NCBI GenBank assembly: GCA_034359265.1
Contig: CP136892.1
Coordinates: forward strand, 10,464,501 to 10,528,500
Direction of reading: 5' to 3'
DNA length: 64,000 nt
Source: Canna indica
Lineage: Eukaryota > Streptophyta > Magnoliopsida > Zingiberales > Cannaceae
Shown here: one piece after another, positions 22,680 through 35,388 of the stretch
Layout of the letters: every line of letters begins with the position of its first letter
Numbering within the stretch: position 1 is the stretch's first letter
The notes under the pieces: model-generated
What the model saw: the letters and a program-made list of their open reading frames with translations, nothing else
The model's database searches: none
What the model was told of the DNA's origin: nothing
Position numbers and translations under genes: made by a program

Positions 22680-24721
22680 TGTCACGCCCCATCCTAGGGT
22701 CACGTGACCGGCCAGGATATACGTGCCTATACTCCGAAGCCTATCCCATGCACATGCTAACTCAACATGATATACAACAGAAATCAAAACAAGTAAATTA
22801 ATAATATTTTTATCAGAGAAATTGAATAAAGGTTTTGCTTTGAAAAGAAAACCAACAAACCAAAGTAACGTCCATAGTAAACAAATTTAAAGGTTAATAG
22901 ATTTAGAAATATAAATCTCAAATGAACATGACTAACTGCCCCAAAACGGCTACAACTCAAATAAATGTCAAATACATCAATGTGCATGATCATCCACTAA
23001 CAAGACTCGACTACGACCCCTAAACTCGGACTGTTATGAGATCAATGGTGCTCCTTTGCCCTCCAGCCGCGCCAAGTGCTTCAGCCCATATCTTACTGAT
23101 CGGGCTCTGCAAAAATAAAAAAGAAAACAAGGGTGAGTCCAAAGGAACTCAGTGAGCGGTTCTACCAATCCCCACAACCAAAATCAACCACATATATGAA
23201 TAATGCGTTTGCCCCATACGGAATATAAAGATCTGGGGGTATGACTTTCATCAGACCACTCGATCAATACATGCCCGAGGGCATCATATATCATAAAATG
23301 TATATATAACGGTTGGGATTCGCCCATCCAACCGGGTTAGGATTCGCCCATCCGACCTTATTCTAAATCAATGGTTGGGATTTGGCCATCCAACCAAATT
23401 AATGTCAAGGTTGGAATTCGCCCATCCAACCTAAGTAATCATATAACAGTTGGGATTCGTCCATCCAACCATCCGGGCCTAGGCCCGTAACCCAACTCAT
23501 TCCCGAGTCTATCTGTCATTCATGAAAGATATGATGCCAGGACCTGACCTATGTCAAGTGTAGAACGTTCTTATTGGGAACCGTCTCATCAACACATACC
23601 CGCTCCCGACGATCTAGACCTGAAGCATCTTCTACCCATAGGGTTTTAATTCATAAAATTTATAATTTCTCCGCTCTAATAGTTTTATTTCTGTACCTTA
23701 AATTTTAATTCTGCAAATTAAAATTTAATTCCTAAAATTATGTTTTAATTATGAAATTAAGAATTTCAGCCTACTATTGAGCCCGATTCTGGTGCATTCA
23801 TGCCGAATTTGATTTCCAGAGTGTGTCATATGATTCTAAACTATATTTTTTGGTCAAATTGATAGATTACATCGCTATGTTTAGTGAACATTAACAAACT
23901 ACAACATAAGATTTAGATTTCAGCATCAAGATTCATGATTCAACACAAATTCCAGCACAATGAAATTTTCAGCATGCTTATAAAAATAAACAAAAAATAC
24001 AATAATAATACTCATAAATTTTTATCATAAACCAGATTACACCCATCAAAATCAACATTAGATAGATCAAAAATTCACCATCAAAATTATATTTTTCATG
24101 CATCATGATTATTCATCAAGCATCAAGATCATAATTCAAGAAACATCAAGAGTATATTTTCATACCATCACCAAGATTAAGATTTACAATCCATATCAAT
24201 AATTCAACACGCGAGGACGATAAAATTGGCATCAATCATGATCTAAAATCCTAGGGCTGCCACACCACAAAGGAGGATTCATAGGTCTCCTCTTTCATGC
24301 CAACACGAGAAATCAACGCCAAACAACGAATCAAACCACAAATCGACAAGAATTCAGGAATAGGGGGACGACTCAAGAAAGGAAAGAAAGAAAAGGGGAA
24401 GGAATAATCCACTCACGTGCAAAGGAGAGGAAAGGAATCCCGAACGACGGCTCGCACTCACAGAAGGCGGCGGCTTGGCTCCAGGAGGGTTTATAATCCC
24501 TTCCCCAAAATGATATTTTAATTTCACAACCCTACCCCTCTAGTTAAACCACATCCAAATCAAGCCCGGATACAACCCGCGAACTCGGCTCAGCCCAAAA
24601 TAACCCAATGCTCAAACATTACACATGCATCATAATTAATTAAGAAAATGGCATACAATTTACATAATTACTCACCTAGGCTCTCAAGCTAGCGCTGGAC
24701 CGCGACTCGACTCAGCTCGAC
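22680..24721 (-). repeat. Gypsy 3' LTR
   Basis: Begins TGTCACGCCCC and is about 90% similar by eye to the repeat at 28,831. It lacks roughly 120 bp present in the other copy around 30,408-30,540, a deletion after divergence. It contains five GGTTGG...CCAACC palindromic motifs at 23,311-23,471. Confidence 0.85.
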
Positions 24722-24779
24722 CCTGAATCAGCTCGCTAGACTGACAATACAAACAATCAATAATTAAATGTGAACTGTG

Positions 24780-27700
24780 TACCCCGATCTAAGATGATCA
24801 TAACAGGGACACTGTGATATGCCACGATCCGATCCAAAAACAATCTTGCATATTACTCAGCTGAAAAGGTCATCTTGACCGATATGATATGTGTCATCTT
24901 GGTTAGGCGATCCACTACCACCCAAATAGAATCATTGCCCTTCCCAGACCTCGATAACCATGTCACAAAATCCATAGTTAAAATCCATAGTTATCTTCTC
25001 CCATTTCTATTTCAGTACCTCTAAGTTCTGGAGTAACCCTGCCGGCTTTAAGTGTTCGGCCTTCACCTGCTGACATACCAGATATTTAGACACAAATTCG
25101 GTCACCTCTCTCTTCATGCATATATTTCCACCAATAATTCTGTCTCAGATCATGTTACATCTTTGTGGCCCCCGGGTGCATGGTGTGTGTGGATCGGTGA
25201 GCCACCTCTAGCACCCATTTGCGGACCTCGGCTATGTCAGGCACTACCATTATGTTCCTAAACCTCATAACATCCTCAGAACTAATCCCAAAGCCATTAT
25301 CAACATCATCTCTCCTGACCAGATCCTTAGTCAGTGCACAAAAGACATCTTCTTCCTGTACTGCTCGCAGCATGTCTACTAACGTGGACTGCACCCTTAG
25401 GTGAGCCACCAATGCCCTAGAGTCCGTCACAGTTAGAACTGCCCCGCCATCCAAACACATGGCCAATTCCTGAGCCAACGACCTCCTCCTAACTGCCAAG
25501 TGCACTAGACTGCCCATGGATTTTCTGCTCAAGACATCTACCACTACATTAGCCTTCTCCGGATGGTACATGATTGTGCAATCATAGTCCTTCAAGAGCT
25601 CAAGCCACCTTCTCTGCCTCAAATTCAGTTCCTTCTGGGTAAGCAAATACTGAAGGCTCCTATGATCAGTGTATATCTCACAGGCCTCGCCATAAAGGTA
25701 GTGACGCCATAAAGGTAGTATGCAAACACCATCGCTGCCAACTCCATATCATGAGTTGGATAATTCTTCTCGTGGACCTTCAACTGACGGGATGCATAAA
25801 CTATCACCATATCATTCTGCATCAAAACACAACCCAAGCCGACTTGAGAGGCTTCACAGTAAACAACAAACCGGCCTCCCTCCATGAGCTTTTAAAAGCT
25901 CTCCTCGTACTTACTGTCCCAGATGAACTTAACTTTCATCTGAGTCGGGCGGATCAATAGTGCCGTAATCCTGGAAAAGTTTTCCATAAACTTCCTGTAA
26001 TAGCCAACCAACCACATGAAACTACGAATCTTAGTAACATTAGTCGGTCGCTTCCAATTCTGAATTGCCTCTACCTTTGCGGGGTCCACCTTCACCCCTT
26101 CCCTCGACACCACATGGCCAAGGAATCCTACACTCTCCAGCCAGAACTCGTACGTAGAGAATTTGACATACAACCTGTGCTCCCTGAGAATTTCTAAAAC
26201 CGTCCTCAAGTGCTCAACACGCTCCTCCCTGCTTCTGGAATAAATCAGGATGCCATCAATGAACACAATCACAAATCCATCCAGGTACTCCCTGAACACC
26301 CGATTAATCATGTCCATGAAAGCTGTTGGTGCATTCGTTAGTCCGAAGGACATGACCAAGAACTCAATGTGGCCATATCTTGACTTGAAAGTATTTTTAG
26401 GGATATCACTATCCCGGATCCTCAACTGGTGGTACCCGAACCGCAGATCAATTTTAGAAAACCACTGAGCCCTCTGGAGCTGATCGAATAGGTCATTAAT
26501 CTTGGGTGGCGGGTAACGATTTTTCATTGTCACCTTGTTAAGCTGCCTGTAATCAATGCACATTCGCAAGGCCTCGTCCTTCTTTTTATTCACAAAGAGC
26601 ACTGGAGTGTCCTATGGCAAAACACTCGAGCGTATGAAGCCCAAATCAAGCAGCTCCTGCAACTGAGACTTCAATTCTCTCAACTCGACCGGTGCCATCC
26701 GATAAGGTGGAATGAAGATCGACTTTATCCCAGGCTGCAAATCAATACAAAACTCAATCTCCCATTCTGGCGACAAACCTAGCAATTCTTCAGGAAAAAC
26801 ATCAGAGAACCCGTAAACCATTGGTGTCCCCTCGATACCCCTTGCCGCACCTCCGCTCTCCTCTGCCACGTACGAACACAAAGGCTAATAAGGATTGGCA
26901 ATCGCCTAGGAGTAACTTCTGAGCCTTGAGAGTTGAAATAGCCCCCAATGAGTCTCCTCTTCCCTCACCCTGGAAGGTAAACTAGGGCAATCCGGGCTTA
27001 CTGAAGGTACTAGTTTTGGCCCTGCAATCCACTGAGGCGAAATGGTCCGCCAACCAGTCCATGCCCAATATGACATCAAGCTCTAGCATCGACAGGAGTG
27101 TCAACTCAGCTATCAACACATGCCCACAAATGACCACCTCGCAGCCTCGAAAGGCTGACTCTGTCAGCACAACATCGCCCGTAGACGTGGACACCACAAG
27201 AGGTAAATCAAGCAAAGAGGGTTTCCCCGACAATTTAGTAGCAAATAAAATAGATATAAAGGAATGTGTAGCACCTGGATCAAATAATACAAAAGCAATA
27301 GAGGGACCAATAGTAAGGTTACCTGTCACTACTGCCCTGGATGCCTCAGCGCCTTCTCGGTTCAAAACAAACACCCGTGCAGTAGGCCTCTCTGAACTAT
27401 CGGCTCGCTGACCTCCGCCCTGAGTCTGACCCCTCTGAGCTACAGAATCCACTGACATCGGTGCCTTCCTTCTAGACTGCTTAGGCTGCTGACTGCCCCT
27501 ACCAAGACAATCCTTCCTAAAGTGCCTAACCTGCCCGTATCCAAAATATGTCTTGGAGCGGCCAAAACAAGCTCCCCAATGATTCATGTGACAATGACCA
27601 CACTATTGTGGCTTGGGCCTCTGCTGCGAGCCTCCTGATGACGCCCCTGGTCCTGGACCCATGCGGCTTCTGAAACTATTATGTCCCCTGCCCTGTTGTG

Positions 27701-28478
27701 GATCCACTGTTGTGTGGGTCCCCTCAGAGTGAGCTAGCCGACCCCTCGAGTGCTGGGGCCGAAACTTTTTCTTCTGGGGTCCATCGTGCCTGTCGGTCGA
27801 TACCAATGCTTCATTCCGGAACGCCTCATCAACTACCCGAGCAAAAGAGGTGTCCTCTGTATAGTGAATAAGTCTGGCGATCTGCGGCCTCAGCCCCTCA
27901 ACAAACCTCTTGACCCTGACGGTCTTTGTGGCTACCAAAGTGGGATGGTACTTTGAGAGTCAGGTGAACTCTATCTCGTAATCCATCACTGACATACTGC
28001 CCGTTTGGCACAACAGCTCGAACTCTCTTGCCCGCTTATCCCGGACGCTCATCGGCTAGTACCGCTCCATCATAGCGGTTTTGAACTCCCCCCATGTAGG
28101 GGGTGGTGCACCTGCCGCCCTACGATCTCGCCAGGTGTAAAGCCAATCATTGGCCGATCCTCTCAGTTGTAGCCCGATCATCGGAGCAGCCATCTCAGAA
28201 GAACAACCGAGCTCCACACACAGCTCATAGCAATCCCCAAGGAAGTTGGTGACCTCCACCCACTGATCTGTCCCCGTAAACTCCGGTGATCTGAATTTGA
28301 CAAAATCTGCATACCGCGAGAGCTCCACATACGTGGGTGTCCCGGGAACTCTAACAACTGGTGTCACTGGTGCCACTAGCTCGACCACCTCCGGTACCAC
28401 GAGTGTTGTCGGCATCGATTGTTGTTGCTGCCGCCTCAGTTCTTGCTCTCTACGGAGTGCCTCAGTCAACTCAGCCAA
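24780..28478 (-). pseudogene. Gypsy gag-pol polyprotein
   Basis: Reading leftwards: gag (28,478-28,056; MAELTEALRREQELRRQQQQ start, then the FRSPEFTGTDQW retrotransposon-gag region), a stop and more gag (27,938-27,603), a degenerate zinc knuckle (YFGYGQVRHFRKDC, first cysteines lost, about 27,545), protease (LFDPGATHSFI, about 27,270), reverse transcriptase (26,881-25,892; CIDYRQLN, then FIDGILIYS where the family has FIDD), RNase H (25,885-25,625; VVYCEASQ where Asp is expected), a [11 protein letters not shown]...LSRK linker (25,646-25,155) and part of the integrase (to about 24,780, VPVMI). Stops separate the blocks. The loss of catalytic Asp in two enzymes shows it is inactive. Confidence 0.85.
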
Positions 28479-28815
28479 TTGGTCCTACAACTGCACAATC
28501 ATGGGATCCTATCCCACATCCTCTCGAGCCTACTATGCTCTCCCACAGCCTCGACCTCGGCCTTGGCGCTCTGTGGAGTTACTGCCACTACCACTCCATG
28601 CGGCGTTAAAAGTCTTCATCACACTAGAACCATCAGAAAAGGAAAAATCATCAATATTAATTAATTTACCCATGAAATTTAAATTACTAACCACAAGTCG
28701 CGCTGGGGTGCAGACTTAGCCCATTGATCTCATAACACAACCATATTGTATGCTGACACGCTAGCAATGCCCCACACGATATTCAACTCTAGGTCGTAGT
28801 CAGATCGAACCACAT

Positions 28816-28827
28816 GCTCTGATACCA
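28816..28827 (-). other. Gypsy primer binding site
   Basis: The - strand reads TGGTATCAGAGC, complementary to the 3' end of initiator tRNA-Met, three bases from the LTR end at 28,831. It fixes the orientation of the element and its LTR boundary. Confidence 0.9.
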
Positions 28828-28830
28828 TAT

Positions 28831-31097
28831 TGCCACGTCCCATCCTAGGGTCAAGGGACCGGCCAGGGTATATGTGCCTATACCCTGAAGCCTATCCCAT
28901 GCATATGCTAACTCAACATGATATACAACGAAAATCAAAGCAAGTAAATAAATAACATTTTTATCTGAGAAATCAAATAAAAGTTTTGCTTTGAAAAGAA
29001 AACCAACAAACCAAAGTAACGTCCATAGTAAACAATTTTAAAGGTTAATAGTTTTAGAAATATAAATCTCAAATGAACCCCTACCCCAAAAGGGCTACAA
29101 CTCAAATAAATATCAAATACATCAATGTGCATGATCAACCACTAACATGACTCGACTACGACTCCTAAACTCGGACTGTCAAGAGATCAATGGTGCTCCT
29201 CTGCCATCCAACCGTGCTAAGTGCTCCAGCCCATACCTCACTGATCGGGCTTTGCAAAAATAGAGAAAAAAAAAGGTGAGTCCAAAGGAACTCAGTGAGT
29301 GGTCTACCAACCCCCACAACCAAAACCAACCACAGATATGAACAATGTGTCTGCCCCATACGGAATATAAAGATCTGGGGGTATGACTTTCATTAGGCCA
29401 TTAGACCAATACATGCCCAAGGGCATCACATATCATGAAATGTATATATAACGGTTGGGATTCGCCCATCCAACCAGGTCGAGATTTGCCCATCCGACCT
29501 TATTCAATAAATCAATGGTTGGGATTTGGACATCCAACCAAATTAATGTCAAGGTTGGGATTCGCCCATCCAACCTAAGTAATCATATAACAGTTGAGAT
29601 TCGCCCATCCAACCATCCGGGCCTAAGCCCGTAACCCGACTCATTCCCGAGTCTATCCGCCATTCATGAAAGATATGGCGCCAGGACATGACCTATGTCA
29701 AGTGTAGAAGCAGTGTCCTAAGAACGTCCTTACTGGGAACCGTCTCATCAACACATACCCGCTCCCGGCAATCTAGACCCGAAGAATCTTCTACCAATAG
29801 GGTTTTAATTCATAAAATTTATAATTTCTCGACTCTAATATTTTTATTTTTGTACCTTAAATTTTAATTCTGCAAATTAAAATTTAATTCCTAAAGTTAA
29901 GTTTTAATTCTGAAATTAAGAATTTCAGCCTACTGTTGAGCCTAATTCTGGTGCATTCATGCCGAATTTGATTTTCATAGTGTGTCCTATAGTTTCAAAT
30001 TATATTTTTCGGTCAAATTGATAGGTTACATCGCTATGTTTAGTGAACATTACGAACTACAACATAGAATTTAAATTTTAGCATCAAGATTTATGATTCA
30101 GCACAAATTCCAGCACAATGAAATTTTCAGCATGCTTATAAAAATAAACAGAAAATACAGCAATAAACCTCATAAATTTTTATCATAAACCAGATTACAC
30201 CCATCAAAATCAACATTAGATAGATAAAAAATTCACCATCAAAATTATATTTTTCATGCATCAAGATTATTCATCAAGCTTCAATATCATAATTCAAGAA
30301 ATATCAAGAGTATATTTTCATACCATCACCAAGATTAAGATTTACAATCCATATCAATAATTCAACATGTGAGGATGATAAAATTGGCATCAATCATGAT
30401 CTACTATCATTAGAACCCCAAAAGATTCATAATCAAGAACAAGAAATCAGCCAACACATGAAGGTTCATTCAAGCAATTTCACAAATACCTTGAAGACAC
30501 CTTCTTCCTATCTTGGCCGAGCATCCCTAGGGCAATCCTAGGGCTGCCGCACCACAAAAGAGGATTCATAGGCCTTCTCTTTCATGCCAACACGAGAAAT
30601 CAACGCCAAACAACGAATTAAACCACAAATAGACAAGAATTCAAGAATAGGAGGGCGGCTCAAGAAAGGAAAGAAAGAAAGGGGGGAGAAAGAATCCACT
30701 CACGTGCAAAGGAGAGGAAAGGAAAGGAATCTTGGACGACGGCTCGCACTCTTGGAAGGCGGTGGCTTGGCGGCTCGGCTCCGGGGAGGGGGGGGGGCTC
30801 GGCTCCTCCTCCCTTCCAACAGCTTGTGCGGCTCCAAAGTGGAGCCGCACGGATCAAGGGGGGATTTTATAATTCCTTCCCCAAAATATTTTTTAATTTT
30901 ACAATCCTACCCCTCTAGTTAAACTGCATCCAAATCTAGCCCAGATCCAACATGCGAACTCGGCTCGGTCCCAAAATAATCTAATGCTCAAACATGACAC
31001 ATGCATCATAATTAATTAAGAAAAGGGCATACAATTTACATAATTACTCATCTGGGCTCTCAAGCTAGCGCCGGATCGCGACTCGACTTAGCTCGAC
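28831..31097 (-). repeat. Gypsy 5' LTR
   Basis: Begins TGCCACGTCCC next to the primer binding site. It has the same array of five GGTTGG...CCAACC motifs (29,453-29,615) as the other LTR and includes the about 120 bp missing there. The homology to the other LTR ends at 31,097. A 15-bp copy of an internal phrase (CATAATTACTCATCT, 31,037-31,051) follows directly at 31,097-31,111, suggesting a rearranged right edge. Confidence 0.85.
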
Positions 31098-31111
31098 ATA
31101 ATTACTCATCT

Positions 31112-31735
31112 TTTGCTTTAAATTTTAATCATATGTTTAGTCTCATATCCCCTGAAACAAACTTTGGAAGTTATTCGTGTGTCTATTTCCACTTTTATAT
31201 CCCACATGGATATTTTATTTTTAAAAAAAACTAGCATCAATCTATTTAAGTGATTGATTAATACAGTAAATCTATAAATTTTGCAACATTAATCAATATT
31301 AATATAGAACAATTTTTCTTTAAGCTGATTAAATAAGAAATAATGATGGATGCCAGTATCCAGATACTTTTCCACTTTGCTACAGGCACAAATTTAGACA
31401 TTTCAAAAATTGTCTAAATTTGCATTTAAGTATCTATCATGCACTAATTTTTCAACTCAATGTAGCGACGAGTTTTGATTAAATTTTTTAAATGAATCTA
31501 ACTCAATTGGAAGAACTTGAAATTCAACCTTCAAATCCAACCCAAACTTCGATTTTTTTTAAAACAAAAGAGAAAATCATACAACATGTTATAGAGAAGC
31601 TTGTTGAGAAGGGGATCACATTTGGGGGCTTCATATTTTCTCCATTCAAAAAATTAAATGGGGCTTTGACCATAACATTGGTTCATGCTTCATCAAACAA
31701 TCATGAGCAATAATCTTAATAATGCCCACGAAATT
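31112..31735. other. Unassigned sequence right of the gypsy element
   Basis: AT-rich. An open frame of 73 codons at 31,492-31,713 has no family I recognise and no supporting context, so I do not call a gene. Confidence 0.3.
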
Positions 31736-31749
31736 GTAGCAATAACATT

Positions 31750-32092
31750 GTATTTTGGTTTACTCGAATTTTGCTCTCCATAGTTTACTCGAATTATGAT
31801 TTTAGTCCCAATAGTTTACAAAATTTTAGTTTTAGCCCCCATAATTTATAAAATTTTGATTTTTGTCACCATACTATATTTTCTATTAGGAGTTGATCCT
31901 GCAGACTTCAGGTCAGCAATGTCCAATCAGCAATCGTTATCCACGTCAGCTCCGTTTATAACTCAAGTGGCGGCAATGATCAAATCCTAAACAAAAATAC
32001 ATTGTGGGGACTAAAACCAAAATTTTAAACTATAAAGAGTAAAATCAAAATTCGAATAAACTATGATGACTAAAAATAAAATTTTCCCAAAA
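31750..32092. mobile_element. Foldback MITE
   Basis: The left arm (repeating GTTTACTCGAATTTTG, TTTTAGTCCC) is the inverted complement of the right arm (GGGACTAAAACCAAAATTTT, CAAAATTCGAATAAACTATG). Each arm itself contains repeated sub-units of TTTAGT-CCC-ATAGTTTA type. Without coding capacity; outer limits are approximate and no target duplication was fixed. Confidence 0.6.
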
Positions 32093-32117
32093 CAAAAAAA
32101 ATTAAGCCACATCCCCG

Positions 32118-33911
32118 CTAGAAACTGGGATCAAAGTGTGATTCCAGATTCAGCAAGTACTCCCCATAAAAATTCATTTCCTTAAAAGAGGGTAGCAAGT
32201 TTCTACAAGTTTCATACAAGCTATTCTCAGCTTCAGTAAACAAACTCTTACAACTAAAAAAATGAGTCTTTCTATTATAGTTTCTTTTGACATGAACCCC
32301 TGCTCCACTAAAACCTCCTCTACTAATCTCCTTATCATGTTTCTTAAGCCTTCCAAATGCCATGGTGTCTTTAAATTCCCTGCTAGGATTCTGATTGCCT
32401 TTTCACAATCATACACTACTGCTACCTTTCTAAAGTTCTTTTCCTTACCTTGTCAAGGCCAAACCAAATGGCCTTCATCTCAACTTGTAGAGGGTCTGAG
32501 GCATATTCAATACCACTTACTTCATATAAAATTCCACCATCTTTATAGACAACAAAACCACACCCAGTTTTGAATTCTGAACTTTCCATTTTCCAGGCTG
32601 CATCACAATAAATCAGAGCATGCTCTTGATTATGACTATTGCTGATTTCAATATGAACCCTTTGTTTTCCTTTCTTTTCCTTTCTTTTCAACCTCCTCTT
32701 TCTTCTCAGAGATGAAATTCATTGTATCATTATAAGCTTTATAAAACAAAAAAAAGTACTCTCAATCTTTTAGACTCATACTTCATATTGTTTCTATCTT
32801 CCGTTAGTAACCATATACTTCATATTGTTTCTATCTTTCGTAAGTAACCATATTGAATTAGCTATAAAAGTCTTCAATTTAGCAGTCGAATCTACATCAA
32901 AATTATCAGCTTCTTTCATCCAATATCCTCTGCTCCAATTATTTATGAACTTGAATTTTATGTTCAGCTTGTTCTCAACATAGTCCCAATACTCAGTGAC
33001 AAATTTATAATGAAAAAGAATATTATGAATCCCTGTCCCCGAAAATTTACCGAACCATTTTGATGTTGGTAGCCTTCCCCAGACAGATTTCCACACAAAT
33101 ATTTTAACCATTTCTGACACCTTTAGAGCCCATAAATCTCAAAAATTAAAATCAGTTTCTTCATCTAAGAGCATTTTTGTTTCAGGAAATGGTAAGCTCT
33201 TTTAAGTGATAACATACCATCCACATTTTCTCTTCACACCCATTTATCTTCTACCCCTTCCACATCAACCTGAATAGCAAGTATTTTTTGTTTCAGATAC
33301 TTATTGAAACACCTATCAATATTCAATAACTTCTTCATTCCAAACTTCCCCAATCAACAATTCAGCCACCTTCTCAATTTTTTGCAGCTCATTGATATCC
33401 ACAAAGGTCGGCCATAAACTTATTGGTACTTCATGGAGCCAAGGATCTGACCAACTTTGGTCTTTCTTCCACCTGCTAACATGATTCCCAACCATTCTCT
33501 TGTATTTTCCAAACAATGTAACACAATTTTATATTGTTCAGACTTACCTTTTCCAATTCTAGCTTCCTATGGATGGGCTGAACCATACTTAGCTTTGTAC
33601 GGTCTTACCCATCCCACATCTTCCTCATTAAGTAAGGGTAAAACCCTTTTTGCCATCATAGATTTTTTTCATAATATCAACATCTCAAATACCCAAACGA
33701 CCATCTCTTTTTATATTTGTCATTTTGTTCCACTGATACTTGTTCTTTTGCTATTTGTCCAGAGAAACTCTCTTTTAATTTCTGTGATCTTATTTGTAAC
33801 TTTATCACTCATCCATGCAGTCGTCATATTATAAATCAGCACGGAATTAATCATCAAATTTATAAGAACAATCTTGCCGGCTTGGGAAATATACTTGCTC
33901 GCCCAATCCAA
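32118..33911 (-). pseudogene. L1-type LINE, 3' half (RT C-terminus, zf-RVT, RNase H)
   Basis: Read leftwards: the RT C-terminal region (WASKYISQAGKIVLINLMIN, 33,911-33,720), a linker with WRIG-type SWSDPWLHEVPIS (33,516-33,316), zf-RVT (VWKSVWGRLPTSKWF, 33,100), and an RNase H domain (HALIYCDAAWKM, 32,620; VYDCEKAIRIL, 32,415) ending at the stop at 32,118. Frameshifts and stops are frequent. The segment begins abruptly at 33,911, so the RT catalytic core is missing. It lies in inverted orientation to the LINE 5' half at 19.7-22.7 kb and belongs to the same general family. Confidence 0.8.
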
Positions 33912-33915
33912 ACTT

Positions 33916-35388
33916 GAATTGATTTGACACTTTTTATTTAAATTATTTTCTTTGCCAAAAAATGTAGTTCAAAGAAAAACTAACTTGGTTTGCAGACATT
34001 TACTCTCTTAACCTCTGACTAAATAGATGAGCAAACCATCTATTTGGAGAATATGCTAGATAGGGGTGGCAATAGGTCTTGCCCGAGTAGGCCCATTGCC
34101 CATCGGGTCGTGCCTGACACGATCAGAGTAAAATTCGGGTTATGCCAAGCACGACTAGGGTTGCCGAAGGGGCAGCCCAGCCTGGAACAAGGCCCGCCCC
34201 TTCGGCTCAGGCCAGGCCGGCAGGGATCTAGCGTAAGCGCTGCTAGGCGGGCATTGGCATAGGGTTGCATGCCTAGGCCTGCTCCATATTGGCCCAATGA
34301 TTCAACATTGACAATACTCTTAGTTTTGATGATAACAAACATGATTTTAGTAGTTTTATCAAGATTTGATCTTATGTTGGACATACGATACACGTCCGAA
34401 GTTCGTCGGAGAAATCGCAAAAAATCAAGAATCGTAGGCTTCGGAGTCAAGCGTATCAAAATTAGTTTAGGACTTAGTTTCTTTTATTGTAAATGTTTCT
34501 AAGCCTTAGTTTGATGTCCTCATTGAGTTCCCAAGTCAAAAACCAAGCCCGAAAAATTGAAAAACCAGAAAAATTAGAAAACGACCCAGAAATTTTCGAA
34601 GTCTAGGGAGCTCCTTAGAGGGCTACATGATTTAGACCTTTTCTTGGCACCAAAAGTCTTGATAATTGTTCTTTGGGTAGAAACAAGTTAAAGACCGATT
34701 TTTAAAGAATTTTTGAGATCCCTTAACCCACCCATATTTGACCCGAAAGATTTTAAAATTTTTATTTTCGCAATTTTTTACTAGAATCCAAAATTTGGAT
34801 TTTGACCCTTAAGGATTTTAATTTTTTTTTTGATATTTTTATTGAACCCAAATGAGGGGTATTTCCTTATTTACATTTATGTTAAAGTTAATGGAGAATA
34901 AAAATAAATATAGACAATAACTTAAAATTAAGAAATGTACATAAGGCTTGAAACCAGAAATATGTAAACTACCAAACTGCCCCCAACATATCTTTTTTAA
35001 ATCGTTGAACGACTCTTTTTTCCCATACTCGAATATCAACTCTATAAATACACTCAAAACTCTCTTCCTTGGGTCTACTATTGTTCATTGATGATCTACT
35101 TAAGTTCTTGAGCCTAAGAGAGAAAGTTTTCTTGCCCTAATCCTTATTTCCACTCTTCAAACATCTATTCAAATCTTAAGCCTTTAAAACTTGTTGAGGA
35201 CATCAATTTAAGGCTTTGGAGCTCTAGGAGGCAGCAAGGGGAAGCTTCACAAGTGTTTAGATACTCTTCGTAGCTTCTCTTATTGTTCTTTACTTGTTTT
35301 TTCTTATTGTTTCATTTAATACTCTACTTGTGTGTGTAAGAAGATGTGGATATCACACCTAGGTTTAAATTTGGTTGTTTCCTTAGAA
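33916..35388. repeat. Tandem duplication unit 1
   Basis: About 1.47 kb repeated head to tail at 35,389-36,830 with roughly 95% identity by eye. It includes the left part of a hAT MITE (from 34,061) and an AT-rich block starting TTTTGATGATAACAAACATG at about 34,325. The junction at about 35,388 joins a CCTTAGA to AATTGATTTGACAC, resembling the CTTAGGATTAATTGA that follows unit 2, so microhomology was probably used. Confidence 0.9.

Larger units (their letters stand above)
22680..31097 (-). mobile_element. Ty3/gypsy LTR retrotransposon, degenerate
   Basis: Two long direct repeats (22,680-about 24,721 and 28,831-31,097) flank a - strand gag-pol relic. The element starts TG at 22,680 and at 28,831. 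A primer binding site complementary to initiator tRNA-Met lies beside the 5' LTR (28,816-28,827). Long LTRs and the pol sequence suggest the Tekay/Del-like group, which is an inference. The integrase is truncated near 24,780 and no matching 5-bp target duplication is seen on the right, so the element has lost part of its 3' region and possibly its right flank. Confidence 0.88.

Noticed and set aside
23311..23471. Spaced palindromic repeats resembling a CRISPR array
   Set aside because: Only five units with variable sequence and irregular spacing, inside a plant retrotransposon LTR and repeated in the second LTR.
30584..30922. 112-codon + strand frame with Gly/Arg stretch
   Set aside because: Inside the gypsy LTR; the other LTR has no equivalent intact frame.
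34044..34262. 72-codon frame rich in Arg/Gly/Pro, repeated at 35,513
   Set aside because: Lies in the GC-rich end of a hAT MITE and is repeated only because of the tandem duplication.
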